Source: JBCCFW01 sp039029535 (GTDB lineage Bacteria; Acidobacteriota; JBCCFW01). Taken from it: a stretch of 34,324 nt of DNA. The notes beneath the pieces are model-generated. The model worked only from the letters and a program-made list of their open reading frames with translations, had not been told where the DNA came from and searched no databases. How positions within the stretch are numbered: the first letter of the stretch is position 1; each line of letters begins with the position of its first letter. The stretch lies in the NCBI GenBank assembly GCA_039029535.1, contig JBCCFW010000072.1, positions 1 through 34,324 on the forward strand. The letters are read 5' to 3'. Positions 25,596 to 34,324 of this stretch are shown here, piece after piece. The position numbers and the translations under genes are program-made.

Positions 25596-28500
25596 GTGAA
25601 GACCGCACTCTCGTTGCGTCTCCGTCACGTCGCGCTCAGCGGCCTGACGACCTGCCTCACCCTGCTCGCCGTCTCGAATGGCGACGCTCGACCCGATCGC
25701 GAGCGGCACTCGCGGCGTGCATCGCTCGAGCTCCCCGCCTCCCAGGGCGCCGAGATCTGCAACAACGGTTTCGACGACGATGCCGACGAGCTCGTCGACG
25801 AGCTCGATCCCGACTGCCTCACTCCGCCGACCTGCACGGTCCCCCGCCCGACCACTTCTCCGAGCAGCCTGAACGTGGTCGTCCGCTGTTCGGCCCCCGA
25901 CGCCGCTGCCGGCTACGAGACCCCTGTTGCTGCCGACGTCGACGGGGACGGCGTCTCCGAGATCCTGAGCACGGAAGGCAACCAGTTGGTCGTGATCGAG
26001 CCCATCGATGCCGATGGAGACGGGACCTGCGAGAGCACGACCATCACGCTCGCCGACGGCACTCCCACCGACCGCGACCACGGCGTGGTCGTCGGTGACG
26101 TCGATCGCGATGGCTTCGCCGACATCTTCGTTCAGGCTGGCAACGGCGACACGATCTACCGCTTCGAGTGGGACGGCAGCAGCTTCGTCCAGCACTACCC
26201 CGACGGCAGCGGCACCGGCCCGGGGGAAGGCGTCACCACCGGTCTCCCGGTCACTTACAGCGACCACCAGGGAGACAGCAGCTACCGCGAGGGCTTGTCC
26301 ATCCAGGATCTCGACCAAGACGGCAATCCGGAGCTCCTCCCTCGCGTGGGCTGGGTCGTCGATGCCATCACTGGCGAAGTCCATGACGGCTCTGGCGCCG
26401 CCGCGGCATCCCAAGTCCCGGCCCACGCCCGCAAGTTCGGGCAAGGCGTGGCCGCCTTCACCCGAGACGCGGTCGTCGGCAACGGCCTCCTGGAAATGGT
26501 CGCAGGTGCCCATGTCTTCACCTGGACACCCATCGCGGGCTGGACGGAGGTCCAAACTCTCGTCGTCGACTTGAACGGAGGCGGCCTCGACGGCTCGGAC
26601 GACCAAGCCATCGCCGCCACCGGCACCACGCCCAGCGCCAACAACGACGACTCCTTCCATCGCTCCAACACGGCGGTCGCCGATCTCGATCTCGACGGTG
26701 ACGTCGACGCGGTTGTCGTCGATGAGCCCAGCGGCCGCGTCTTCGCCTGGGACCTGCAGACACCGATCCTCCTGACTGGCGGAGGTCCCGCCGACTACAC
26801 CAACACGGCCGGGGGAGCCCCGGCCATCGGCAACTTCGACGACGACCCGACGACTCCCGGAGTCATCGAAGACCCCTGTCCCGAGGTCGTGTTCATCAAC
26901 GACAGCGAGCTCCGCGCCTACGACGATCTCTGCTCCACGCCTTGGGTCGACGGCAACGATCCGCTGCTCTGGCAAGTCATCCACACCGACGCCAGCGGCC
27001 ACACCCAGGTCTCACTCTTCGACTTCGACGGCGAGGGACTCCCCGAAGTCCTCTACCGAGACAACCTGAGCCTGCGGATCTTCCGGGCAAGCGACGGGCT
27101 CCTTCTCTACGACATCGGCGTCGGCAACTGCTGGTCGGCCACGGGCTCGGAGAACCCCGTCGTCGGTGACTTCGACGCCGACGGAGTGGCCGAGATCGCC
27201 GTGACCTGCGACGGGCAGGTCCTCATCTTGGCTGCGAGCCCCACGGAGCTCTGGCTCCCGGCACGCCCCACCTGGCATCACATGCAGTATCAGGTGACCA
27301 ATTTCGCGAGCGACGGCACGATCCCCATCGAGGTCACGCCCAATCACCTCCTCTACAACGACTACCACGCCCAGGCGACGCCGGGCCTGCTGCCCACCGA
27401 CACCGAGATGCCGGTCCCCGACGTCCGCGTCGGGAGCTTCGCGCTCACCGCTGCCATCGACTGCATGGCGCCCCTCCCTCCCAGCGTCGAGATCGAGCTG
27501 CTCGCCTGCGCCGACGGACAGACCAACGCCCGCCGCTTCGACGTCGAGTTCTACCTCGGCGACCCACGCCTCGCCGGCGCCGAGCTCCTCGATGTCTTCA
27601 CCACCGACCTGACGCTGGTCGCCGGTACCTGCGAAAGCTTCACCATCGACGTCTCGCTCGGTCTCACGCCCGGTGAGCTCTTCGTCGTGCTCAACAGCAC
27701 CGACGGCGTCGCCCCCGTCGACCACCTGCCCGGGACCATTGCATTCCGCGAGTGCAGCTTCGAAGACAACTTCGGCTCCGTCGATCTCTGTGGCGCTCCA
27801 CCGGTCGACAGCGACGGTGACGGCCTGTCGGACGACGCGGAAGCCCTCCTCGGCACGGACCCCATGAACCCCGACACCGACGGCGACGGGCTCACCGATG
27901 GCCAGGAGGTCGACACCACCGGCACCGACCCTCTCATGGCCGACACCGATGGCGACGGGCTCTCCGACGGAGCCGAGGTCCTCACCCATGGGACCGACCC
28001 GCTCGACGCCGACTCCGATGACGACGAGCTCTCCGACGGTGACGAGATCGGCATGCACGGCACCGACCCACTCGACCCAGACTCCGATGATGACGGGCTC
28101 GACGACGGAGCCGAGGTGAACGACGTCGGCACCGACCCGACCAACCCCGACACCGACGGCGACGGCCTCCTCGACGGCGCCGAGACGCTGACCGACCCCC
28201 TCGACGCCGACACCGACGACGACGGGCTCTCCGACGGAGACGAGGTCGACATCCACGGCACCGACCCTCTCGACCTCGACACCGACGACGACGGTCTCCA
28301 GGACGGCACGGAGCTGGGTGCGACCACGCCCCTGCCCGACACCGACGCCGGCATCTTCCGACCGGACTCCGACCCGACGAGCACGACCGACCCCCTCGAC
28401 CCCGACACCGACGGGGGCGGGGTCCCCGACGGAACCGAGGACGTGGACCACGACGGTGCGGTCGGTCCGGGTGAGACCGACCCCAACGATCCCGCCGACG

Positions 28501-29192
28501 ACTCGACCGAGAACGACTGCCCGGGCCTGGCGATCCAGGAGATCCCTCCCGGCACCATCCTGACCACCCTGCCGGGCATGACGGTCTCGGCCACCCACGA
28601 GATCCGGGTCTTCGACAGCGCCGCTCCGACCTGCGACGACCTCGACCTCCTGACCCCTGGCTCAGGCCTGAACAACGACGAGCCGCGCGGCCACGTCCTC
28701 ATCTTCCACGAGACCGACAGCCCCTGCGTTCCCGACGATTCGGAGGTCGGCGGCACGGTGACCTTCACCTACGACGAGGAGGTCCTCTTCCACTCGGTCG
28801 GCATCCTCGACGCCGACCTCGACGAGCCCGGCGGCTGGGTTCGCGCCTACGAGTCGACCGGCATCCTCCTCGCCGAGGCCGTGATCGAGCCGCTGGGCAA
28901 CAACAGCCACCAGGTGCTCGACCTCTCCGCTCCGGGCGTCCGGACGCTCGAGGTCCACCTGGCCGGGAGCGGGGCTCTCACCTTCATCAGCTGCCTCGAC
29001 AACTGCCCCGGCGTGAGCAATCCGGACCAGTCCGACGAGGACAGCGACGGTCTCGGCGACGCCTGCGACAACTGCCCCTTCGAGCCCAATCCGGGTCAGG
29101 AGGACATCGATCTCGATGGCCTCGGCGACGCCTGCGACACGACGGCACCACCCCTCCTCCCGATCGGCAGCCCTCACCGCTACGGCCCCTGA
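25596..29192 (+). CDS. Secreted seven-bladed propeller / TSP3 protein D
   Basis: GTG 25596 follows GGAGGG by seven bases and starts a signal peptide (VKTALSLRLRHVALSGLTTC, then LTLLAVSNGDA). The 1198-residue protein has: an Asp/Cys metal-binding-like motif at about 53 (EICNNGFDDDADELVDELDP); seven FG-GAP/VCBS-type blades at about 105-548 (ADVDGDGVSEIL, VGDVDRDGFADIF, IQDLDQDGNPELL, VADLDLDGDVDAV, IGNFDDDPTT, LFDFDGEGLPEVL, VGDFDADGVAEIA); a CARDB-like beta-sandwich at about 606-731; Cys-free TSP3 loops at about 738-971; a second beta-sandwich at about 974-1131 (FDSAAPTCDDLDLLTPG, VGILDADLDEPGGWV); and two Cys-type TSP3 units (GDACDNCPFEPNPGQ) near the end. It is paralogous to the next gene over the first ~680 residues. 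Ligand binding by the propeller is inferred from fold type only. Confidence 0.9.
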   Translation: MKTALSLRLRHVALSGLTTCLTLLAVSNGDARPDRERHSRRASLELPASQGAEICNNGFDDDADELVDELDPDCLTPPTCTVPRPTTSPSSLNVVVRCSAPDAAAGYETPVAADVDGDGVSEILSTEGNQLVVIEPIDADGDGTCESTTITLADGTPTDRDHGVVVGDVDRDGFADIFVQAGNGDTIYRFEWDGSSFVQHYPDGSGTGPGEGVTTGLPVTYSDHQGDSSYREGLSIQDLDQDGNPELLPRVGWVVDAITGEVHDGSGAAAASQVPAHARKFGQGVAAFTRDAVVGNGLLEMVAGAHVFTWTPIAGWTEVQTLVVDLNGGGLDGSDDQAIAATGTTPSANNDDSFHRSNTAVADLDLDGDVDAVVVDEPSGRVFAWDLQTPILLTGGGPADYTNTAGGAPAIGNFDDDPTTPGVIEDPCPEVVFINDSELRAYDDLCSTPWVDGNDPLLWQVIHTDASGHTQVSLFDFDGEGLPEVLYRDNLSLRIFRASDGLLLYDIGVGNCWSATGSENPVVGDFDADGVAEIAVTCDGQVLILAASPTELWLPARPTWHHMQYQVTNFASDGTIPIEVTPNHLLYNDYHAQATPGLLPTDTEMPVPDVRVGSFALTAAIDCMAPLPPSVEIELLACADGQTNARRFDVEFYLGDPRLAGAELLDVFTTDLTLVAGTCESFTIDVSLGLTPGELFVVLNSTDGVAPVDHLPGTIAFRECSFEDNFGSVDLCGAPPVDSDGDGLSDDAEALLGTDPMNPDTDGDGLTDGQEVDTTGTDPLMADTDGDGLSDGAEVLTHGTDPLDADSDDDELSDGDEIGMHGTDPLDPDSDDDGLDDGAEVNDVGTDPTNPDTDGDGLLDGAETLTDPLDADTDDDGLSDGDEVDIHGTDPLDLDTDDDGLQDGTELGATTPLPDTDAGIFRPDSDPTSTTDPLDPDTDGGGVPDGTEDVDHDGAVGPGETDPNDPADDSTENDCPGLAIQEIPPGTILTTLPGMTVSATHEIRVFDSAAPTCDDLDLLTPGSGLNNDEPRGHVLIFHETDSPCVPDDSEVGGTVTFTYDEEVLFHSVGILDADLDEPGGWVRAYESTGILLAEAVIEPLGNNSHQVLDLSAPGVRTLEVHLAGSGALTFISCLDNCPGVSNPDQSDEDSDGLGDACDNCPFEPNPGQEDIDLDGLGDACDTTAPPLLPIGSPHRYGP
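27808..28510 (+). repeat. TSP3 loop array in protein D with one shared cassette
   Basis: About ten loops of the type D(S/T)DGDGLSDGAE / GTDPLDxDSDDD occur in tandem. The array ends with the cassette seen in A, G and E: LQDGTELG, DTDAGIFRPDSDP, TSTTDPLDPDTDGGGVPDG, and GETDPNDPADD. Confidence 0.85.
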
Positions 29193-29239
29193 CCGAGGAG
29201 CCCCGGCCCAGAGCCGTTCGGGGCCGTGAGCCAGCTCAC
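29182..29239 (+). terminator. Inverted repeats at the end of gene D
   Basis: ACGGCCCC (29182-29189, overlapping the last codons) pairs perfectly with GGGGCCGT (29220-29227). Directly after it GTGAGC (29226-29231) and GCTCAC (29234-29239) form a perfect palindrome with a 2-nt centre. The first may be a terminator without a T-tract; the second looks more like a protein-binding site. Confidence 0.4.
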
Positions 29240-29449
29240 CAAGGGCTGCTCTCGGTGAGTGTGGAAAAGCTGTGAACGCGCGAAAAACGTTCGAGCAACC
29301 CATCCACGGCGTCCGGAATGCAGGTTCTGTCGTCTAGCGCATCTCAGAACGCCCTTCTCGCATTTTCTGACGCTTCTCGGCAGCCCCCAATCGACCCACC
29401 GTGAGTCTTTGAGACAGTTGAGGTCCTAAAAGAGGTTGGAGCCCTCTGC

Positions 29450-29592
29450 TACGATGAGCAGCTCGATATTGGGGATTTCAGCCACCTCCCAATGACTGCC
29501 GCCCAGGCTTTTCTGAGCCGGGCTGCCTAGGGATGTTTCTCCGTCCCAGTGCGCTGACGCCATCAAGACCCCCGACCGTCCCAGGGGGGGTC
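29450..29592 (+). promoter_or_regulatory. Candidate promoter and stem-rich leader of gene E
   Basis: This lies in the longest gene-free stretch (29193-29615), which is visibly less GC-rich than its surroundings. TACGAT (29450-29455) fits TAnnnT. Downstream are four successive stem candidates: ATTGGG/CCCAAT (29468-29473 with 29488-29493), GCCCAGGC/GCCGGGC with one bulge (29501-29508 with 29517-29523), GGGA/TCCC (29530-29533 with 29544-29547), and GACCCCC/GGGGGTC (29567-29573 with 29586-29592). AAGG at 29603-29606 is the RBS for the ATG at 29616. No known riboswitch class is matched, and I see no small ORF. Nothing else is evident between 29240 and 29449. Confidence 0.4.
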
Positions 29593-29615
29593 GTGTACCT
29601 CCAAGGTCCATCGCC

Positions 29616-32600
29616 ATGACTGACTTCTTTGCGAACTCCCGACGCTTCTCGGCGGCCTTCGGCAACGCCACCCTGCTCGGGGCCTTCCTCTCCAGCCTCG
29701 TCGCGACGCTGACCCTGACGACCTCCGTGTCGACTCCGGGCGTCCAGACGGTGCAGCAGGTTCACCTCACCGCCGCTGACGGTCCGCTCGGACCGCAGCC
29801 CACGGGTCGGGTGACTTTCCGCCATCTCGCCTGCAATCGCTCGGCCGAGAACGACACCCTGACGCTGGAGGCCAGGTTGCCGCCCCGCGTCGACGTCGTG
29901 AGCGTGGAGCTCTACGAGGACGTGGACACCAACGGACGGCTGTCCGGTGGCGACGTGCCGCTCGACCGGGGGGACGACGGTCGGCTGCAGTCACGCCTGC
30001 TCCTACCCGAGGAGTGCCTGGACGTGCTGGTCATCGTGGAGATGGCGTCGCACGTGGAGCTGACGGGGTCGTTGGGACTCGACCTGCACGTCACCTCCAA
30101 CCGCGAGCCCTCGGCCACTGCCTCGGCGCGTGACGAGTTCGACCTCGACCGCTGGCAGCTCTTCGGCCCGGCCGAGATCTGTGACAACGGCATCGACGAC
30201 GATGCGCCGCCAGACGGCCGCGTCGACGAGTTCGACTCCAACTGCATCGCGGCCAATACCTGCGAGATCCCCCGACCGACCGCTCAGCCGACCGCCTTCA
30301 CGGCGCTGCGCCGCTGCACCGTCGGCGGCAGCACGGGCTACGAGGTTCCGGTCGCGGGCGACGTCGACGGCGACGGCCTGTCGGAGATCCTCAGCACGCA
30401 GGGCAACGAGATCATCGTGATGGACCCGATCGACAGCGACGGGGACACCACCTGCGACGAAGTGGCGATCACCCTCAACGACGGCACGCCCGTCGGCAAC
30501 GGCCGCGACGGCGGCGCGGTCATCGGCGACGTCGACAACGACGGCACGCCCGACATCTTCCTCCAGGCCAACAACGGCGACACGCTCTACCGCTTCGAGT
30601 GGGACGGCGCCACCTTCGTGCAGATCTACCCCGACGGTTCCGGCACCGGCGCGGGTGAGGGCGTCACCACCGGCCTGCCGAACACCCACCCCGATCACAT
30701 CGGCGACGGCAACTACCGCGAAGGCATCTCCATCCAGGATCTCGACCAGGACGGCGTCCCCGAGATCATCCCCCGCATCGGCTGGGTGGTGAACGCCGTC
30801 ACCGGTGAGGTCCACGACGGCTCGGGCGCGGTGCCTGCCTCGCAGGTCCCGGTCTGCGGCCGCAAGTTCGGTCAGGGCATGTTCGCCTTCGCCAAGGAAG
30901 CCGACTCGGTCACCAATGCCAACGGCCTGCTCGAGCTGGTCTGCGGTGGCCACGTCTTCACCTGGACGACGGTCGCGGGTTGGACCGAGATCCAGACGCT
31001 GGTCATCGACCTCAACGGTGGTGGCCAGGACGCCTCCGACGACCAGGCCATCTCCGCCGGTGGCACGTCGCCGAACGCCAACAACGACGATGCCTTCTAC
31101 CGCGCCAACACCTCCGTCGCCGACCTCGACAACGACGGTGACGTCGACGCCCTCGTCGTCGACGAGCCCTCGGGCCGCGTGTTCGTCTGGGATCTCCAGA
31201 CGGCCGCCCTGGTCCCTGGCGGCGGCCCGAGTGACTACGGCAACGCGGGCGGCGGTCCGGCCGCCATCGGCAACTTCGATGACGACCCGACCACGCCGGG
31301 CGTCGTCGAGGATCCCTGCCCCGAGTTCGTCTTCATCAACGACGCCGAGGTCCGTGTCTACGACGACATCTGCAGCACTCCTCTCGTCGACGGTGACGGT
31401 CCGCTGATCTGGCAGGTCGCCCACCTCGACCCGAGCGGTCACACCCAGATGGCTCTCTTCGACTTCGACGGTGAGGGCATCTACGAGATCGTCTACCGCG
31501 ACAACAACACGCTGCGCATCTTCCAGTCCGCTCCGGACGACGGCGGCGGCGGCCCGGTCACCTACTTCGACAGCTTCGCCGACACGGGTCTCAACTGCAC
31601 CAGCGGCACCGGCTACGAGCACCCGACCATCGGTGACTTCGATCGCGACGGCTCCGTCGAGCTCGCCGTCACTTGTGACGGACGGCTCGAGCTCTGGGAG
31701 CCCGGCCCGAACACCCTCTGGCTGCCGGGTCGCGACATCTGGAACCAGACTCAGTACAAGGGCACCAACGTCTACGAAGACGGCAGCATTCCTCAGGAGC
31801 TCACTGAGAACTACCGGCTCTTCAACCATTACCACGCCCAGATCACCGACACCAACACGGGCGGCTTGGTCCTCCCCACCGACCCGAACATCCCCACGCC
31901 CGACGCGGTCGCCAACAGCCTCGTGCTGACGACTCCGCCCGTCGACTGCGGCGCCATCCCCGCCAACATCGACGTCGACGTCGAGATCTGCATCAACGGC
32001 GAGGTCAACGCCCGCGACTTCGCCATCCAGTACTACGACGGCGACCCCACCGCTGGCGCTGCGACCTACCTCGCCAGCTTCAGCACCGGCATGACGCTCG
32101 ACGCCGGCACCTGCATGACGTTCACGCACAGCGTCCCCATCGCTGGCGTCCCGCGGGACCTCAACGTCGTCATCAACAACGACGACGACGACACCGACAT
32201 GGACGGCATGGTCGCCTTCAACCTGGGCACCATCCGCTTCCAGGAGTGCGACTTCACCAACAACGTCCGCGCTCTCAACATCTGCATGGTGATGGACTCC
32301 GACGGTGACACCATCACCGACGACATCGACATCGACGACGACAACGACGGCATCCTCGACACCGACGAAGGTGACGGCGCCGTCGACACCGACATGGACG
32401 GCACGCCCGACAGCCTGGACCTCGACTCCGACAACGACGGCATCTTCGACGTCCAGGAGTCCGGCCTCATCGATGCCGACGACGCGGCCGGCGACGGTGA
32501 CGCGGCCGACGCCGACGGCGACGGTCGTCTCGACGGCGTCCCGGCCGACTTCGGCGCCAACGGCCTGCTCGACGACATCGAGACCGCGGCCGAATCCGGT

Positions 32601-34324
32601 GATCCCGACTACGACAACGACGCCGCCGGACCGGATGCCGTGGCCGACACCGACGGCGACGGCACGCCGGACTTCCGCGACGTCGACTCCGACAACGACG
32701 GCATCAGCGACCTGGCCGAGGGCGACACGGGCCTGACCGACGCCGACAACGACGGCGACGACGACGCGGGTGTCGGTGGCGCGACCACCATGGTGCCCGA
32801 CACGGACATGGACGGCATCCCCGACTACCGCGACCTCGACGCCGACGGTGACGGCATCAACGACGTCGACGAGGCGGGCGGTCCCGTCACCGACGCCGAT
32901 GGTGACGGTCTCTCAGATGGCGCGGTCATCACCTCCATGCCGGCGGCCAGCGATGCCGACGGTGCGGACGACTACCGCGACCTCGACTCCAACGGCGACG
33001 GCACCAACGACGTCGACGACTCCGGCTTCGGCGACCTCGACATCGACATGGACGGCGTCATCGACGTCACCACCGACACCGACGGTGACGGCATCGTCGA
33101 CCCGGTCGACGGTGACGACGCCGCCTACGGCGACACCAACGACGCCGACGGTGATGGCGTGCCCGACGCCAACGAGGTCCTCGGCGGTCTCGACCCGATC
33201 GACGCCGACACCGACGACGACGGTCTCTCCGACGGCGAGGAAGACACCAACGGCAACGGCGTGCAGGACGCTGGCGAGACCAGCGCCCTGGACGACGACA
33301 CCGACATGGACGGCCTCCAGGACGGCACCGAGGTCGGTGACACCATGCCGGTGGCCGACCCCGACGGTCCCGGACCGCTGATGGGCACGGGCGCCGGCTA
33401 CATCCCCGACGCCGATCCTGGCACCACCACCGATCCGCTCGCGATGGACACCGACATGGGCGGCGTGAGCGACGGTGCGGAGGACACCAACGCCAACGGC
33501 CAGGTCGATCCCGGTGAGCGGGATCCCAACAACATGGCCGACGATCTCGACCAGGACATGGACGGGATCCCCGACGTGACCGACATCGATGACGACAACG
33601 ACGGCATCCTCGACGTCGACGAGGGCGACGGCGCGGTCGACACCGACATGGACGGCACGCCGGACAGCCTCGACCTCGACTCCGACAACGACGGCATCTA
33701 CGACGTCCAGGAGTCCGGCCTGATCGACGCCGACGACGCTGCCGGCGACGGTGACGCGGCCGACGCCGACGGCGACGGCATGCTCGACGGCGCGGTCGGA
33801 GCGAACGGCCTCAACGACGCCATCGAGACCGTGCCCGAGTCCGGCGACCCCGACTACGACAACGACGGCGCCGGCCCCGACGCGGTGTTCGACACCGACA
33901 CCGACGGCACCCCTGACTTCCGTGACGTCGACTCGGACAACGACGGCATCACCGACCTCGCGGAGGGCGACACCGGCCTCAACGACATCGATGACAACGG
34001 CATCGACGACTTCGGCATGGGCGAGGACACGACCACGGTCCCCGACACGGACATGGACGGCATCCCCGACTACCGGGACCTCGACTCCGACAACGACGGC
34101 ATCAACGACGTCGACGAAGCCGGCGGCGCGATCATGGACGCCGACGGCGACGGTGAGTCCGACGGCGGCACCCTCACCTCCAACCCGGCGGCCAGCGACG
34201 CCGACGGCGTCGACGACTACCGCGACGTCGACTCCGACGGTGACGGCACCAACGACATCGAAGACTCTGGCTTCGGCGCCCTCGACATCGACATGGACGG
34301 CGTCATCGACGACACCACCGACAC
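29616..34324 (+). CDS. Secreted seven-bladed propeller / TSP3 protein E, 3'-truncated by the window edge
   Basis: ATG 29616 follows AAGG by nine bases and precedes a signal-like hydrophobic stretch (LLGAFLSSLVATLTLTTSV). No stop occurs before the window ends, so at least 1569 residues are encoded. An extra domain of about 130 residues (about 45-180), absent from protein D, leads to the motif EICDNGIDDDAPPDGRVDEF at about 187. Then come seven propeller blades at about 242-695 (AGDVDGDGLSEIL, IGDVDNDGTPDIF, IQDLDQDGVPEII, VADLDNDGDVDAL, IGNFDDDPTT, LFDFDGEGIYEIV, IGDFDRDGSVELA), closely matching D. A CARDB-like domain lies at about 764-892, followed by a TSP3 array from about 894 to the edge. 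It is very acidic and secreted; a calcium-dependent structural or adhesive role is inferred. Confidence 0.9.
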   Translation, partial: MTDFFANSRRFSAAFGNATLLGAFLSSLVATLTLTTSVSTPGVQTVQQVHLTAADGPLGPQPTGRVTFRHLACNRSAENDTLTLEARLPPRVDVVSVELYEDVDTNGRLSGGDVPLDRGDDGRLQSRLLLPEECLDVLVIVEMASHVELTGSLGLDLHVTSNREPSATASARDEFDLDRWQLFGPAEICDNGIDDDAPPDGRVDEFDSNCIAANTCEIPRPTAQPTAFTALRRCTVGGSTGYEVPVAGDVDGDGLSEILSTQGNEIIVMDPIDSDGDTTCDEVAITLNDGTPVGNGRDGGAVIGDVDNDGTPDIFLQANNGDTLYRFEWDGATFVQIYPDGSGTGAGEGVTTGLPNTHPDHIGDGNYREGISIQDLDQDGVPEIIPRIGWVVNAVTGEVHDGSGAVPASQVPVCGRKFGQGMFAFAKEADSVTNANGLLELVCGGHVFTWTTVAGWTEIQTLVIDLNGGGQDASDDQAISAGGTSPNANNDDAFYRANTSVADLDNDGDVDALVVDEPSGRVFVWDLQTAALVPGGGPSDYGNAGGGPAAIGNFDDDPTTPGVVEDPCPEFVFINDAEVRVYDDICSTPLVDGDGPLIWQVAHLDPSGHTQMALFDFDGEGIYEIVYRDNNTLRIFQSAPDDGGGGPVTYFDSFADTGLNCTSGTGYEHPTIGDFDRDGSVELAVTCDGRLELWEPGPNTLWLPGRDIWNQTQYKGTNVYEDGSIPQELTENYRLFNHYHAQITDTNTGGLVLPTDPNIPTPDAVANSLVLTTPPVDCGAIPANIDVDVEICINGEVNARDFAIQYYDGDPTAGAATYLASFSTGMTLDAGTCMTFTHSVPIAGVPRDLNVVINNDDDDTDMDGMVAFNLGTIRFQECDFTNNVRALNICMVMDSDGDTITDDIDIDDDNDGILDTDEGDGAVDTDMDGTPDSLDLDSDNDGIFDVQESGLIDADDAAGDGDAADADGDGRLDGVPADFGANGLLDDIETAAESGDPDYDNDAAGPDAVADTDGDGTPDFRDVDSDNDGISDLAEGDTGLTDADNDGDDDAGVGGATTMVPDTDMDGIPDYRDLDADGDGINDVDEAGGPVTDADGDGLSDGAVITSMPAASDADGADDYRDLDSNGDGTNDVDDSGFGDLDIDMDGVIDVTTDTDGDGIVDPVDGDDAAYGDTNDADGDGVPDANEVLGGLDPIDADTDDDGLSDGEEDTNGNGVQDAGETSALDDDTDMDGLQDGTEVGDTMPVADPDGPGPLMGTGAGYIPDADPGTTTDPLAMDTDMGGVSDGAEDTNANGQVDPGERDPNNMADDLDQDMDGIPDVTDIDDDNDGILDVDEGDGAVDTDMDGTPDSLDLDSDNDGIYDVQESGLIDADDAAGDGDAADADGDGMLDGAVGANGLNDAIETVPESGDPDYDNDGAGPDAVFDTDTDGTPDFRDVDSDNDGITDLAEGDTGLNDIDDNGIDDFGMGEDTTTVPDTDMDGIPDYRDLDSDNDGINDVDEAGGAIMDADGDGESDGGTLTSNPAASDADGVDDYRDVDSDGDGTNDIEDSGFGALDIDMDGVIDDTTD
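32296..34324 (+). repeat. TSP3 array of protein E with a 418-residue higher-order repeat
   Basis: The loops here use a different wording (DIDDDNDGILD, DLDSDNDGI(F/Y)DVQESG, DFRDVDSDNDGI, DYRDLDxDxDGIND). A long unit repeats at an offset of 1254 bp: the GAC of DSLDLDSDNDG is at 32409 and 33663. Between the copies lies one cassette of the A/G type (about 33180-33535: LQDGTEVGDTMPVADPDG, PDADPGTTTDP, GERDPNN). The second copy is still running at the window end. Confidence 0.87.

Noticed and set aside
29488..29535. GEMM-type (c-di-GMP/cGAMP) riboswitch
   Set aside because: Only a GCCGGGCTGCC-like arm is present. The conserved GCAAACC and ACGCAAAGCC core elements are absent.
6157..34324. CRISPR-like or tandem DNA satellite arrays suggested by the strong periodicity
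   Set aside because: The periodicity is fully explained by protein repeats: unit lengths are multiples of three, changes are mostly at third positions, and there are no conserved DNA repeats with unique spacers.

Overview
This is a GC-rich, densely coding window in which every confident gene lies on the + strand. Both edges cut through genes, so it looks like a contig or a slice with two partial terminal genes. The taxon cannot be fixed from sequence alone. An ECF sigma factor overlapping a eukaryotic-type Ser/Thr kinase, DUF11 and choice-of-anchor style secreted proteins, and very long thrombospondin type-3 (TSP3) calcium-loop arrays suggest a GC-rich Gram-negative lineage such as Planctomycetota. 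Acidobacteriota or Myxococcota remain possible. No rRNA, tRNA, CRISPR or transposase was seen.

Layout: (1) 3-4733, C-terminal part of a giant secreted protein (A) with DUF11 domains, six TSP3 super-repeats and a conserved C-terminal module. (2) 4933-7300, a right-handed beta-helix/choice-of-anchor Q protein (B) with TSP3 repeats, split by an apparent one-base insertion in a G6 run. It is followed by two extra degenerate copies of its own 3' end, each headed by a hairpin. (3) 7584-11642, a secreted beta-repeat protein (C) with DUF11, cohesin-like and four dockerin-like segments. (4) 11861-15237, ECF sigma factor and a transmembrane Ser/Thr kinase with a beta-propeller-like sensor, translationally coupled. 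(5) 15402-16126, a VapBC-type toxin-antitoxin pair with a clear palindromic operator. (6) 16294-25509, a 3071-residue secreted paralogue (G) of protein A with 13 super-repeats. (7) 25596-29192 and 29616 to the end, paralogous propeller/TSP3 proteins D and E; E runs off the window.

Interpretation: the window is a cluster of secreted, very acidic, probably calcium-stiffened surface or matrix proteins surrounding a sigma factor/kinase pair that could control envelope or surface-protein expression (inference from position only). The most interesting structure is hierarchical. Calcium loops build super-repeats of about 130-159 residues, which in G are ordered in triplets of 1.3-1.4 kb. One recognisable cassette from this array also appears in A, D and E despite unrelated N-termini. 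Non-coding signals worth attention are the hairpin-plus-gene-tail repeats at 7236-7478, a nested 23-bp hairpin before the sigma factor, a hairpin over the ribosome-binding site of B, the toxin-antitoxin operator with a probable leaderless promoter, and a stem-rich leader before E.
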